This document shows, in pieces, positions 1 to 11,025 of a DNA stretch of 64,000 bases (position 1 is its first letter; every line of letters begins with the position of its first letter). Made by a program: the position numbers and the translations under genes. Source of the stretch: Zasmidium citrigriseum (lineage: Eukaryota; Ascomycota; Dothideomycetes; Mycosphaerellales; Mycosphaerellaceae). The notes under the pieces were generated by a model. That model saw only the letters and a program-made list of their open reading frames with translations. It searched no databases and was not told the origin of the DNA. The stretch lies in assembly GCA_002786025.1 (NCBI GenBank), contig NHNW01000077.1, positions 103,617 through 167,616 of the forward strand, read 5' to 3'.

Positions 1-86
1 TCCCATCAGAGGTCAACACAAGACTTTGACATCTCGGCGCGACTCTGCTCCCACATCAAGTACTACTGTTTGAGGCATCGGCGAAG

Positions 87-1283
87 ATGTCGCTGCTAGC
101 TTTGCTCCTAGCTACTGCTGCGACTTTGACCACAGCACAGAACAGCACGAATGCCTTCCCGCCATTCACGGGAAATGCGTTCGAGAGGTACAACATCACG
201 GCCCCTGGAATCACTGCAACCTTCATTCCATACGGAGCCCGGTTGACCAACCTGTGGGTCGAAGACAAGAACCAAAAAGCTCAAGATGTCGTGATGGGCT
301 ATGACTCCGGTATCCAATATGTCCGAGACACATCGACCATTCACTCTTACATGGGAGCTGTGGTTGGGAGATATGCCAACAGAATCAAGAATGGCACTTT
401 CGAGCTTGACGGAGAAGAGTACCACATCCCTAAGAACAGCGCCAACATGAGCACACTCCACGGCGGGACGATTGGCTATGACCAGGGGAATTGGACAGTC
501 GTTTCCCACTCCGCCGACTCTATCACCTTCATGTTCTACGATGAGGCGTTACAAGGCTTTCCGGGAGACCTCATCAACATAGCAACATACACAGTATCTG
601 AAGGTCCACGATGGACATCCCGGCTAGTCTCAATCCCACTTAACAAGCGAACACCCGTTATGCTTTCAAACCACATCTACTGGAACCTCGGCGCCTTCGT
701 AAACACCGCCGCAAAAACAGTCTACGACAACACCCTGCACATGCCCTACTCCTCCCGCTACGTTCAGGTCGAAACCTCTCAAGTCCCCAACGGCACCATC
801 GGCACCGTGGCCGGGACATTCCTCGACTTCACGACTCCGAGATTGATTGGCTCACAAATCAACAAAGGCCCTAAGAACAGCTGTGGCGCCAACTGCACCG
901 GCTACAACAACGCCTTCATCATCGATCGCCCCCGTTACTCCTCACCAGAGTCGACAGACCTGGTAGTCCTAACGATGTCCTCACCAGAGACAGGGATCCA
1001 ATTAGACGTCCGCACGAACCAGCAGAACCTGGAGATCTTCAGTTGCAACTGGTTCAATGGCACGATCAAAGCCAAGACCGATCAGCAAGCGAGTGGCAAC
1101 GGGACGTATGATTTGCACGGGTGCATTGTGATTGAGCCGCAAGGATGGGTGGATGGAATTAATTGGCCGGCTTGGGGACAGCAGGAGTATCAGATTTATG
1201 GACCTGATACTGAGCCGGCGGTGAATTTTGCGACGTATGATTTTAGTATTGTTGGGAAGGATGGGCGGAAGGATGAGTTGTAA
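87..1283 (+). CDS. Secreted aldose 1-epimerase (galactose mutarotase-like), KDEL C-terminus
   Basis: A single-exon 398-residue protein. It should interconvert alpha and beta anomers of aldoses such as galactose. Residues 1-17 form a signal peptide ending near TAQN, and several N-glycosylation sequons follow, so it enters the secretory pathway. Family landmarks are the HGG motif near residue 125, LSNHIYWNLG near residue 195 (second active-site histidine) and VIEPQGWVDG near residue 350 (catalytic glutamate). The length fits the fungal secreted mutarotase group. The last four residues are KDEL, an ER-retrieval type signal, which is odd for an enzyme with extracellular-looking features. It is convergent with the esterase gene, with 107 bp between stop codons. 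The family call is firm; the substrate is not determined. Confidence 0.92.
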   Translation: MSLLALLLATAATLTTAQNSTNAFPPFTGNAFERYNITAPGITATFIPYGARLTNLWVEDKNQKAQDVVMGYDSGIQYVRDTSTIHSYMGAVVGRYANRIKNGTFELDGEEYHIPKNSANMSTLHGGTIGYDQGNWTVVSHSADSITFMFYDEALQGFPGDLINIATYTVSEGPRWTSRLVSIPLNKRTPVMLSNHIYWNLGAFVNTAAKTVYDNTLHMPYSSRYVQVETSQVPNGTIGTVAGTFLDFTTPRLIGSQINKGPKNSCGANCTGYNNAFIIDRPRYSSPESTDLVVLTMSSPETGIQLDVRTNQQNLEIFSCNWFNGTIKAKTDQQASGNGTYDLHGCIVIEPQGWVDGINWPAWGQQEYQIYGPDTEPAVNFATYDFSIVGKDGRKDEL

Positions 1284-1390
1284 TCCGAGCACGCTGCGTC
1301 TGAAGCGGGACATGTGAAGACATTAATGAAGTGAATGAATCTAGCGGCTAATACTCGGCCGCATTTACGCAGACCTCCATCTGCCATTAT

Positions 1391-2348
1391 CTACATCAAC
1401 GTAGAAAGCAACTCCTCAAACATATCCGCAAACCTCACATGTATCTCCTTAACGGGATGATACGGATCAAAGAACAAATGCTTCTCCGGATCACTGCACA
1501 AACTCCTCGGAACTCCCTCACTAGGATACGCTCCTTGAAGACAAGCCGTCGGAGGGTTCACATACTTCTCATCGATCCCATAAGCCGATGGATCATCGGT
1601 GATGTCGACAAACAAGGCTTGGACGTCGATGAATCCCGTCGCCATGTAGGCTGAGTATCCAGCTACGAGGTTCTCCAAGCCCGTCTTGAGGCCTGCGGCA
1701 TACGATGGGCCAAAGTCGTACTCTGACATTCCGTAGGTCGCCGGAAACATGTTGACGGGTGGATAGTTGGCAAAGAGGATCGTCCTGGCGCCAGCTCGAT
1801 ACAAGGTATCCACATCTCGATTGATCAGGCTGGTCAGCTCAGCTCCAGTGATGTTGGTATCGAAGAGGGCATCATTCGCTCCGATCCAATGCACGAAGAG
1901 ATCATTCTCCATCGGCGCCGATGTATTCAAAAAGCTCTCGATTTGGTCCCGGGTCGAAGGCACGGCAATAGTGCTCTCAGGTCCAGTGTATCCTTGCACG
2001 AAAGAGTTGTCGGCTGTGGCGCCTCCTACGGCGTAGTCCAGTAGTTCGGCGTTGAGCCTTTCGGAGAGAAGGTTGGACCATTTGGGTCCGTTGCTATGCT
2101 TCAGGTCAGTTGAAGTTTCGTGCATACGAGATTGATGTTCCTCACGAGAAGCTGTGATTGTAATATGCCGGATCCGCCGGCCAGGTCATGTTGCTCACGA
2201 TCCATGCTCCATTTCCATCGTCACTGTAACTGTCGCCAAAGACGATCAGTCTTCCATATGTTGGTGACTGTCTAGGGTTGATAGGAAACGCAGTCGAAAC
2301 TGTCGCCGAAGCCAATAAAAGACACCAGCGAAGCCTGGTAACAGGCAT
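1391..2348 (-). CDS. Secreted GDSL/SGNH-type esterase
   Basis: Two exons, 2348-2146 and 2093-1391, joined by a 52-nt intron (GTGAGG...CATAG) to give 301 residues. An N-terminal signal peptide (about residues 1-20) is followed by the block I motif FGDSYSDDG with nucleophile Ser40. Near the C-terminus DPYHPVKEIH supplies the Asp/His pair, and GANDALFD is the Asn-containing block. This is the arrangement of SGNH hydrolases such as fungal carbohydrate acetylesterases (CE16-like) and lysophospholipase-type lipases. The protein is probably extracellular and deacylates polysaccharides or lipids; the sequence alone does not settle which. Splicing in phase 2 at this junction removes an in-frame stop and joins NHSFS to NGPKW. 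Confidence 0.88.
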
Positions 2349-2988
2349 GGTGTCGTGATCGTCGGGAGAAGGCGAGCTGCGAATGTGGTGATGGACAGAA
2401 GTGAGAAGAATCAGAATGATGGCCCGGATTGAATATTATGTCTCCGTCATCGTCCGTCGTTGAATCAGTCCTTACATGTTATGTCCGTGCCTCCCTGCCA
2501 CATGGTGTCGATCGCGAACTTAGCTCATGCAGCATTTGCCCAAGGCGAGGAGGGATCAATCTTGGCTCCATTCTCGTCCTGCTCAGCTGGTTCAGCTGTC
2601 CCCCAACGCTGACCTGTAGGCTGTGGAGCTGACCAAGCACCTCGAGGTTTGGGAAGTACAGCAATCGATAGCCCCGAAGAAAGCGGTACGCGCATTCGGT
2701 AATGCAGAGGAAATGGAAGATGGTAGGAAGAAGGATCCCCTCGCTTCCGAACACGGAACAGGGTTGGAGGATCTACTCGCGTTCAAGAGTCCGATTCTGG
2801 ACGTTTACCCGACAAGATTTCTTCAACGACAATATCGTGCTCCCAGAAAGTCTCATCTACAATCTCATTAGACAAAAAGCCGGTCTATATCTCCCATCAG
2901 CATACAACACTCAAGGTGCAGGTCGTGGTATCTCAACTTCTCACAGAAATTGCTTCCTCTTCATTCTCCAACCTCTCCGGCAGTAGTC
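2349..2988. other. Intergenic, no gene supported
   Basis: This stretch contains the promoter of the GDSL esterase and the 3' flank of the seven-helix protein gene. Short open frames exist on both strands, but none has a recognisable motif, a consistent splice pattern or a clear start context. Confidence 0.6.
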
Positions 2989-4202
2989 TTACAACACCTC
3001 TTTGAGATCGAAGTCTCTCGGCGACTCCGTCACCACAGTCCTGTTGGAATCAGAAGTCTCCCCGTTGGTCTTCTCGAAGCCGATACCTAATGCTTGAGGT
3101 GTATCGGTCTCCTGGCCGTGGTTCGCGGGATCGGGGACGGTGACCCAGTGAAGGACTGTCGCGGCGATGAGAGCTTGTAAAAGTCAGCCGTCTCCATACA
3201 CAATATACGGTGATGTCCGTATGCATACCGTCGATCTTGCATGTCAAGCAACACAGCCAAGCTGGCTCGCCGTTGAACATGGTGAGGGAAACTTTGACGG
3301 CCAGAGTCGAGCACATGGCTATCGCGGTGCCGAGGAAAGTTCGCAGCATGACTCTTCGTAAAGGCGCGAGGAGGCCATTGCCGCTATGGTGGACCCTGAT
3401 GAGTGGGACGAGGAAGCGAAGGGTCAGGTAGAGCTGTCCGACGCAGTGGTGAGCAGTGACTACAAGGCACAATGACAATGTACTTACGTATGACAACACT
3501 TCGACGACCAACAGAGGCACCAAGGCAAACATCTGAATGCCGATGATGCAGACCTGATTCTCGTTGTTGAAGGCTACTCGACTGAATGGAGTTCCATCAG
3601 CTCCTGATCTGCACCCACACAATGCTTTCAGACTCACTTCTTGATACTCAATGCCGTCACAACGATGTACGGACCGAAGATCAAAATGCAACTCAAGACA
3701 TACTCAAGGGTCTTGTGCCTTGGATTGACGGGCCAAGAGATGATGTACGCTCGCTCGATGAGAAAGAGGAATCCGGCGGCTTTGACAACGCAGTATAGCG
3801 TCAGACCTTGGGACAGCAAGTAAGCAATCAATCACCACTAGTTCCTGCTCCAAACATACATATCATAATCGCTGCATCGCAATAGCCTTGCATGCTGTCA
3901 TCCCAAGTGACTCGGACATGTAGAATGGCTGTGAGGACGAAGATGAAGAGAAAGGTGGTGAAGTAGCTCTACGGATGACAACGTCAGCCTTCTCCTGAAA
4001 TTCGTGAATGGGGACAGATATGACTGACCAGAAGGAGCGTCACCGAGGCCACATTGAACCGTCTGTTGCCGGCATTCTGCAGCCGCTGCCAGAAGAAGAC
4101 GGCGATGAGGGGTAGAGAGATCAGCGACGTGAGCAACGAAACGATATCTCCCGGCAGGAGGAATCTGTCTTTAACAACATTGCTGTCGCTAACGACCGCC
4201 AT
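2989..4202 (-). CDS. Seven-transmembrane-type integral membrane protein, unknown function
   Basis: I read six exons: 4202-4029, 3968-3860, 3806-3638, 3581-3488, 3433-3229 and 3173-2989. All introns are 53-60 nt GT-AG with compatible phases, and the product has 311 residues. The hydrophobic segments include VSLLTSLISLPLIAVFFW, SYFTTFLFIFVLTAIL, a segment around FLFLIERAYIISW, YVLSCILIFGPYIVVTAL and IIGIQMFALVPLLVVEVLSY. This resembles a fungal receptor-like 7-TM family with an E-R-x-Y/H motif after the third helix. The cytosolic tail (last ~45 residues) is polar. No ligand or G-protein motif can be named. An alternative 29-nt third intron was considered too short. Confidence 0.75.
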
Positions 4203-5246
4203 GATCAGCGCAGATGATGAGGTGGTTGGTAAAGATGCATGGTGGCGTCTCCTCGTCTACGTGAGCTTCATACGTGAGTGAAGAACGCTGTCTGTGCGAA
4301 CTCGAACAGCGAAGGTATAAGTTCGGGAGTGCCGTATTCATGTTCACCGCACCACTTTGTCTCCAGTTGGGCACCCCGACGTGGACCCGAGTCACAAAGA
4401 CTGCTTATCTTGTGAAAGGCAAGGAGAGCTGACCTGTGGAATATTAGAGACTTGCAGAGATCCAAGGGAAAGCGCTGAAGACGTGGGGTCTCCACTTGCG
4501 GTATGTCCATTGATTTGGCGCCGGCAGATGGGCCACATGGATCCCGTGTCCAATATCGACCTGGGGTATCGAACTTGTCCGGGATCGAAGCGTATTCGAT
4601 GTGAGGGCATGCGGCACAGCGCGCCAGGCTGTTACTAGCGATCGAGGAAGTACCCGATGCAGTGGTCATGGCAATGGAACAGGTGTTCCGAATCGAGGAC
4701 CAGGCCTGTTGCGCTCGCTTGGCGTTGCTTCGACTGCATCTCCCGCTGCATTTGGAGAATCTATACGATACCGATTCACGAGACGTATCTTCCAGCCAGT
4801 ATTATGATTCTTGCTACGAGGCGGAGCGAGGTCCATGTTACTGCATGCAATGTGTTTGATCCTCAAGCTCCAGCCAGTATCGATTCAAAGTCCTTATGGT
4901 TGGTGTGCAAATCTGGGGTCGTTCGACTCTCATGGTACTGCGAAGGCGTCTTTCAGCTCATTGTCGTCGGGCCTTGTGTGCGGGAATGAGAAGAGTCCTC
5001 GCTATGCTCGTATTTGCTAGTCCGTCAAGCGTCCGAGACGAGGCTGCTGTGGTCGGCGAGCAACGGGGTGGAAAGTCGCGAGGGTGCTGTGTATTTACCC
5101 AGCAGCGTGAACTTCGGCAAATAATGAATGTCACTTGCTCGATGCCAGTGCTTACTTTCTTCAAAGCATGGAATGAAGACTTAGGGCTTTGAATATACCG
5201 CATTTAGGCATACGTACTTTGCGCCATCGGCTTTGTCCATCACAAG
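4203..5246. other. Intergenic, one unsupported open frame
   Basis: About 1 kb between the 7-TM gene and the methyltransferase gene. The longest frame is a 133-residue minus-strand ORF at 4268-4669 with a somewhat protein-like composition, including GRYWTRDPCGP. I cannot connect it to other exons or to a family, so it is not called. The upstream part carries the promoter of the 7-TM gene. Confidence 0.5.
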
Positions 5247-6069
5247 CTATGGTGAGTACACAACCATTTCCAAGCCATCTTGGAAAGGCAGTGTCGTATC
5301 CGTGTATGGCGCTCCCTCGGCGCGGATGTGGTTCAAGAACTCAGTGTATCCACCGCCCGCGGCGAGAGTGTTGTCAGCTAGGAGAACAGCGCCGGGCTTC
5401 AGATTCGGCTCGAGGATCTTGAGCGTCGGCATGACCATTGGTGTCCAAACTGCCAAGATGTCAGTCGAGTCGTTGCGGCATTGCATATGGAAACAGAGAA
5501 TTCTCACTATCAAAGAGCACGAAGTCGATCCGCGGTAGATTCTCCTGCAAAGTCTTCGTGAGATCACCTTCCCTTAGCTCGATGAAGGGCTCAACAGTTT
5601 CTCCGGCTTCTTTCCAGTGTTCTCTTGCCTTCTTCGCCTTCAGGGGCTCGTTCTCTGTTGCAATGACTCTGGCCTCCCCTGGACGCTTGCCCTGCTGGGC
5701 GGCATTTTGGCCCAAAGCCAAAGCGATATACATCGTGCTGACTCCATAGCTTGTTCCACATTCAACTACATTCAAAGCTCCTGACGCACGCACCACGTTG
5801 TACATGAAAATCGATTTGTCCGGTGTAAGAGCAATGAATTTGTCTCTCATGAGATTGTCGAACTGAGTCTTGCGTTGGTCCGGAGATAAGTCCTTGCTGT
5901 CTCTAACATTCTTGATGGCATCGTCAGACTTCAGAGCATATTCTTGGTCCAACGAGAGTTGATGCAGCCGTCGCAGCAAATCAAATACATGTTCCGGTGC
6001 TTTGATTGCCTGCTTGGTCAAAACACCAAGAGCGTTAGAGGGTGGGTTCGGTGCCGCTGCGAAGGGCAT
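5247..6069 (-). CDS. Class I SAM-dependent O-methyltransferase (caffeoyl-CoA OMT/COMT-like)
   Basis: Two exons, 6069-5508 and 5449-5247, with a 58-nt intron (GTGAGA...TTGGCAG), give 254 residues. VVECGTSYGVSTMYIALAL around residues 100-118 is the SAM-binding glycine-rich loop. IATENEP is the motif-II acidic loop, and FVLFDIWTPM, created by splicing, matches the motif holding the metal/catalytic Asp in this fold. LKPGAVLLADNTL follows. No signal peptide is visible, so it is cytosolic. It could methylate a small phenolic or act in secondary metabolism, but no biosynthetic cluster surrounds it. The acceptor substrate is unknown. Confidence 0.85.
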
Positions 6070-6803
6070 GTCGCCGAGTCTCGATCAAATTGAAGGTCTG
6101 CACTCTCAATTTTGAAGGCTTTGCCATGCAGATATATGCGTGGCTTGTTGCCGATGCCGAATGAGGAGAATCCAGAGCGAGAGCGAAGTACGAGCGGGGC
6201 GATCAGCAGGCGACTTCGGCATTGGTGAGGATGATGAGGAATGCCTCCAGTCAGTCGCATTCGGTCTTCCTGCCTACATCGTCGTACTCCGTTCATGGCT
6301 TGGCGTTATGGTATGCGGCATGGCGGATGGACATCGCTTTCGGCTCGTGCCAGCTAGTTTTCGGAGTAAAGTTGGTCATCGCGATTGCCGCGGATCCCGT
6401 CTAAGCGCAGTCACGCTGCTGTCGAGAAGTCGTCGTGAGTAGTGCCAGACCAGAACATACAGGTAGTCGATGGTGGTGTAGCCGGTTTTGTTGTTGTCGT
6501 CAAGTGCTGACCAAGTTCTGACGACGTTTTGGTATCAGGGGAGTCGCGATGCGTCCAATCGGAAGGAGTCGGACACGCCTCTCCACCGGCCGATTCGATT
6601 CGATTCACGTGCAAATCAAAAATCCCGAGGCGTGAATTGCAAGCGACGAAAGCAGGCTTCCAGCAAACCCTCGTATTTAAAATTGTTTCGCCTGGTCCGC
6701 CCAGGGAGACTGATCACAGCAGAGAGCTACGACGATACCTCCCCGTTCCCCACCACGAGCTGGAAGCAGCAACAGCAGCCGCGCGACCAATAGTTCTACC
6801 ACC
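6070..6803. other. Divergent intergenic region
   Basis: Separates the minus-strand methyltransferase from the plus-strand ceramidase and so carries both promoters. A GATTCGATTCGATTC direct repeat lies at about 6591-6605. A TATTTAAA-like sequence at about 6673-6680 lies ~125 bp upstream of the ceramidase start. No gene is seen. Confidence 0.5.
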
Positions 6804-7925
6804 ATGAGCTTCTTGCCCTGGGCCGCCTCGTACCGCGACGCGATGCATGAGCCGTTCTGGGGCGCACAGACGAGCGCCGTCAAGTACGTGACTGACCGCA
6901 TGCGCCAAGCTTGAGCTCCAGCTAACCTGACTGCAGCTTCTGCGAAGAGGTAAAAGGCCACCGAAGGTCAGAAGCTACATTGATGGCAGCGTTGGACTCA
7001 CTATTGGCCAATAGGACTATGTCATTACCGAATACGTGGCCGAGTTCTTCAACACCCTGACCAGTCTCCTCTATAGTATGTGTCCAGCCCAAGTTGCTAC
7101 TGGGAGAGCGTTGACGGTGATCGTCCAGTCGGATATGGCATCCATGGCATCAGACGCTTCAAACGTCAAGGCGGCGGTGCCTTTGAACACACAAATCTAT
7201 CATACTGGGCGTTGATAGGAGTCGGCATCTTCTCCGGACTGTATCACACCACCCTGAAGTATCACACCCAGATGTCAGACGAGCTTTCCATGCACCTGGG
7301 TAAGTGAAGCCAGATCGTTGCATGTTTGAGACAATCACTGATTTCCTGCCCTTCACTTTGAATAGCGATCGGGACAGTCTTACACCAAACTTGGACCTTC
7401 CAGGAGCCACTTGCAGTCCAGCGTCGAAATACCGCCATCATTTTGGGCGTGCTGGTGCCCTTCGTCATCTACCACTGTGTAACTGACGAGTTCGTTTTGC
7501 ACGTCCTTCTCTTCTTCTGCATGTGCTGGATCGTGGCCTACCGAGTCAGATACATCATCCACATCCGTATCAAGGAGCGAGGACACCGCAAAAAGCTAAG
7601 GGCGCTGCTCACATTCGCGAGTCTCACTGCCCTCACTTCGTACGGCATCTGGAACATCGATGTCAACTTTTGCCCGACCTTGACCCGATGGAAACGACAG
7701 CTGGGTATGCCATTGGGAGTCCTACTGGAGCTACACGGGTGGTGGCACATCGGTACAGCCGTAGCGGCGTACACATTCATGGCCATCATCGAATTCCTTG
7801 TAAGCCCAGAGAAGCTAGACAGTCACGGGGTTGGCTTTGCGTGGCCAGCCAAGGAAGTCCTGCGGGATCTGGCCTCTACGGCTGTCATGAATGGCAACGC
7901 CAAGGGGCACAAAAAGGGCGAGTAA
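6804..7925 (+). CDS. Alkaline (dihydro)ceramidase, YPC1/YDC1/ACER family
   Basis: Five exons, 6804-6883, 6937-6949, 7015-7075, 7129-7299 and 7366-7925, give 294 residues. The enzyme hydrolyses ceramide to sphingoid base and fatty acid in the ER/Golgi membrane. The metal site is recognisable: SGLYH and then D eleven residues after that histidine (Ser/His/Asp), and ELHGWWH near the C-terminus (two His). The N-terminal Ca-site region reads NFCEEDY with Glu41 downstream. Multiple hydrophobic helices fit the 7-TM family. The tail KGHKKGE ends in a KKxx ER-retrieval motif. Exon 2 is a 13-nt microexon. It is convergent with the SDR gene, with 66 bp between stops. Confidence 0.93.
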
Positions 7926-7991
7926 GAATCTCGAGACATATCACAGGTATATCGATTGCAGATGAGCCTAAAAGAAAGCACGGTATGACAG

Positions 7992-8857
7992 CTAATTTCC
8001 AAGCCAACCGCCGTCGACTACGATACTTGTACCACTCACATAGTCGCTCGCACCGCTGGCCAGGAAGATGATGGTTCCAGACAGATCGACAGGCTCGCCC
8101 CATCGTTTCGCCGGGGTTCTCATCATCACATAGTCATTGAAGGCTTTGTACTTCGGATCGGTCTGGTACTGCTCCGTCAAAGGCGTATGGAAGTACCTGA
8201 TCCGAACATGGTCAGTACACAATTTTCGAAAGTCAGCGAGGCCGTTAATCCAACTCACCCCGGACAGATACAATTAACCTGAATACCTTGCGCCGCCCAT
8301 TCATTGCTGAAGGCCTTCGTGATCTGCAACACACCCCCTTTGCTGCCTGCATACGGGGTGATGTTCTTGCCCCCAATATATGAGATGATGGAAGCAACAT
8401 TGATGATCTTTCCAGGCCTCCCTTCTTTCAACAACGGCTTAGCAAATTCCTGGCAAGACACCAGCGTCGCCTTCAAATTGATGTCCAGCACGGCCTCGAT
8501 TTCCTCGTCTGTGAAATCCACGGCTTCATTGCGACGCTGGATTCCCGCGCAGTTGAGCAATATGTCTCCTTTGACGCCATCGGACCAGATCTTCTGATAT
8601 GTGGCGCGGAGAGCCTTGGGATCACGGACATCGCAGATGTAGGTCGACAACTTGCGACCTGCTTTGGCAACTGCGTCGGCCATGATTTGGTGATTTGGAT
8701 CATTCTCGATTTCGATGGAGACGATATCTGCGCCGCCGGAAGCCAGCGCTACTGTCATGGCCGTGCCCAATCCACCTGTGCCTCCGGTGACTATGGCCTG
8801 TTTACCGGCTAGCGAGAAGAGCCTTGCCGGATCTATGACTGGAGCCGAGACTGACAT
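7992..8857 (-). CDS. SDR-family dehydrogenase, 2-deoxy-D-gluconate 3-dehydrogenase-like
   Basis: Two exons, 8857-8259 and 8196-7992, with a 62-nt intron, encode 267 residues. Landmarks are TGGTGGLG (Rossmann NAD(P) loop), LLNCAGIQ (NNAG-type motif), VASIISYIG with the catalytic Ser, and PYAGSKGG with the YxxxK pair. CPGYFHTPL spans the splice and SIVVDGGWL closes the fold. The overall pattern is closest to bacterial KduD-like gluconate/ketodeoxyuronate reductases and fungal polyol dehydrogenases. I chose Met at 8857 (MSVSAPVI) because SDR proteins usually start shortly before the Rossmann strand. An in-frame Met at 8950 would add 31 residues, some basic, which could be a targeting extension. 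Confidence 0.88.
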
Positions 8858-11025
8858 TCTGGCGATGCACTTGAGCCGAGGATTGTTCGAGATGAGTTTG
8901 CCGGACGCTTTGGTGAACGGTGTCTCGTTTTGACCCGGCTCAGTCAACAAGTTTGCAAACCGACTTTGTCGATCAAGGGAGAGTCACTATGCATTGCATT
9001 CTCATGTGTGTGCCGCCAGACTGTGGAGCTGTCGTTGTCTGCGGGGTACGAAGTGAGGAGCTGCCGGAGAGATGGCTTCGAGCTGCTTGGACAACCATCA
9101 AGATTGAGAGCATCGTTTCTTCGATCAAGAAGAGGCTCGCGGTGCTGTGAGCTCGAGTGACGGATGATCTGGCGACATTGCGGCTGCGGTTGTGGATTCA
9201 ATTGATTGACCTGCTTCGGGCGTATCTTGGCCATCCGGCAACCTGGACACTTGCTGGACTTCTTCGAATACACCATGATCGGATTACGCATTTCGAATGA
9301 TGTACAGATGTTCATCTCACTCAGAAGCGAGATCGATCACGAGACTTGGACGTGAAACGCTAGCCTCTCCATTGACGCAACTCTACCAGCTGATCACGCC
9401 GAGGCGAAGTGCAGTCACCAGCGTCTGCGACATGTCCATGTCAGACTCATGGCGTTCCTGAACGCATTTACTGCTTTGCGAGCGATCATCGAGAGATAGG
9501 CACCAAATCGAAGGCGGAGATCGCAACGTCGACTATCGAAATCCACCGAGGGAGCCGCAATGTCACTTTAGCTAAGCATTCATGACTCCTGGACGTCGAT
9601 TGATCGAAGCGCCATTCAGAGAAGGTCAGCGATCAGGTACGCTTTTGTACTGTGAGCAGCAAGTGCAGACAAGTGCCGACAGCTCTGTTGGACGCCTATC
9701 CGTGTCTGCAGAAAGCCAATGACTGCGGCTCAACAGAGACGCAGGAACAGGACTCAAATGCCTACGAAAACTTGGAAGAAGTAGTAAGGGAATAGTAATC
9801 CACCGAACAGGTACTGCAGCGAAACGACCAAGGTAGCGAGGAAGACCTGGTCAGAGGACACTTGGTCTCTACCAGCGGCCTGGACGATGACCTCACAAAT
9901 GCACACCGCTCAGGAACGAAACACAATTCACATCACGAACTGGCGGTATCCCTGCCACCTCAAAGACACGATCACTACAAGACGCCTATTCCTGGTCCCA
10001 TCACGATGGCGGAGACCGCTTCATTGGAAAAGTTTCCACACATGCGTCACTTTGGCTGTCATCCCAAAGGCTGGACACAGAAACGGTGCTGAGTACGCGA
10101 GATATTATAGCAATGTCTTATTATCCCACCAGCATCGTGAGCACCATGAGTAGTGTTTGCGGTCGATGGCGGACAGCGACGATTAGAAACACGTGATGGG
10201 TTCCAAAGGAGGAAGTCTGAAGGATTCAGGCACAACGCCAATTGACATCATCCAACCAGACACCGAAACTCTAAAAGTATCGGACTTCACGACAACATCA
10301 TCTTGCGACCCAAACTACAGGGAGGTGGGGATCTATATGTGCTCGAATATCGTTGATGATGTCTATAACGACGTAACTATACAGGCCGCGAAACGCAGGC
10401 GGTCGGCGATGAAACACGAACAGTTCGACTCAGGCACCGCAGATGGAGCCCCGCCTCCTCTCGTTCGCTCCCCAAAGTCTCGATATACACACCATGGCCA
10501 TGGCTAGAAGCGCAGCCATCTGCAGCAGCCTTACTCGTACCTACAGCATGGCGCCGACATTGACGCAAAGAGCGCGCGCGCGAACAGTCCCTGCCGCTGT
10601 TCACCACCAGTTCGAGCAAGCCCATGACTCGCCAAGCGGTGCGATCGTCACGGGATGACAGAATGGCACAGCACTCTCGAGTCAGCGCCCATACTGCTCA
10701 CCTGCGGTTTGGGAGCGGTTGGGTCATTGAGCGTTGGGTTGTGAGGGCTGCCTGAGTCGTTTGGGTCAGCAATCAGGATGGGTGTGGAGCGTATGACGCC
10801 GGCAACATCACGATTATGAGGCCATCACCCATCACGTCGAGATCGAGCCGCGAGCGATCGGAGCGAAGATATGAAGCACCAAAGCCCATATATGGCTGAC
10901 CTCTCCGCATCATGGGCCGAAAGACCAACTACTTCAATGCCATCTGCAAGATCCTGCCAGGCGGCAATCGTTTAGCTGACTACATGTCAAAGACTGTTAC
11001 AATACTTAGTCCTATCCCGGAGAGC
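8858..11025. other. Gene-poor 2.2 kb
   Basis: Holds the SDR promoter on the left and the promoter/5' UTR of the Asn-rich protein gene on the right. Short overlapping frames (for example at 9862-10153 and 10193-10507) show no motif or consistent splicing. A CTGAC...CTTAG string just upstream of 11026 (about 10976-11010) looks like an intron 3' end, so the downstream gene may have a 5' UTR intron. No repeat or RNA gene was recognised. Confidence 0.5.

Noticed and set aside
3609..3637. 29-nt intron in the 7-TM gene
   Set aside because: Too short for a spliceosomal intron; a 56-nt alternative (3637-3582) keeps the phase and has a better acceptor.
4268..4669. 133-residue minus-strand ORF
   Set aside because: Protein-like in part, but no neighbouring exon, domain or start context; not enough to call a gene.
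8858..8950. Extended N-terminus for the SDR protein
   Set aside because: The extra 31 residues have no clear targeting signal and precede the usual SDR start; kept only as an alternative.
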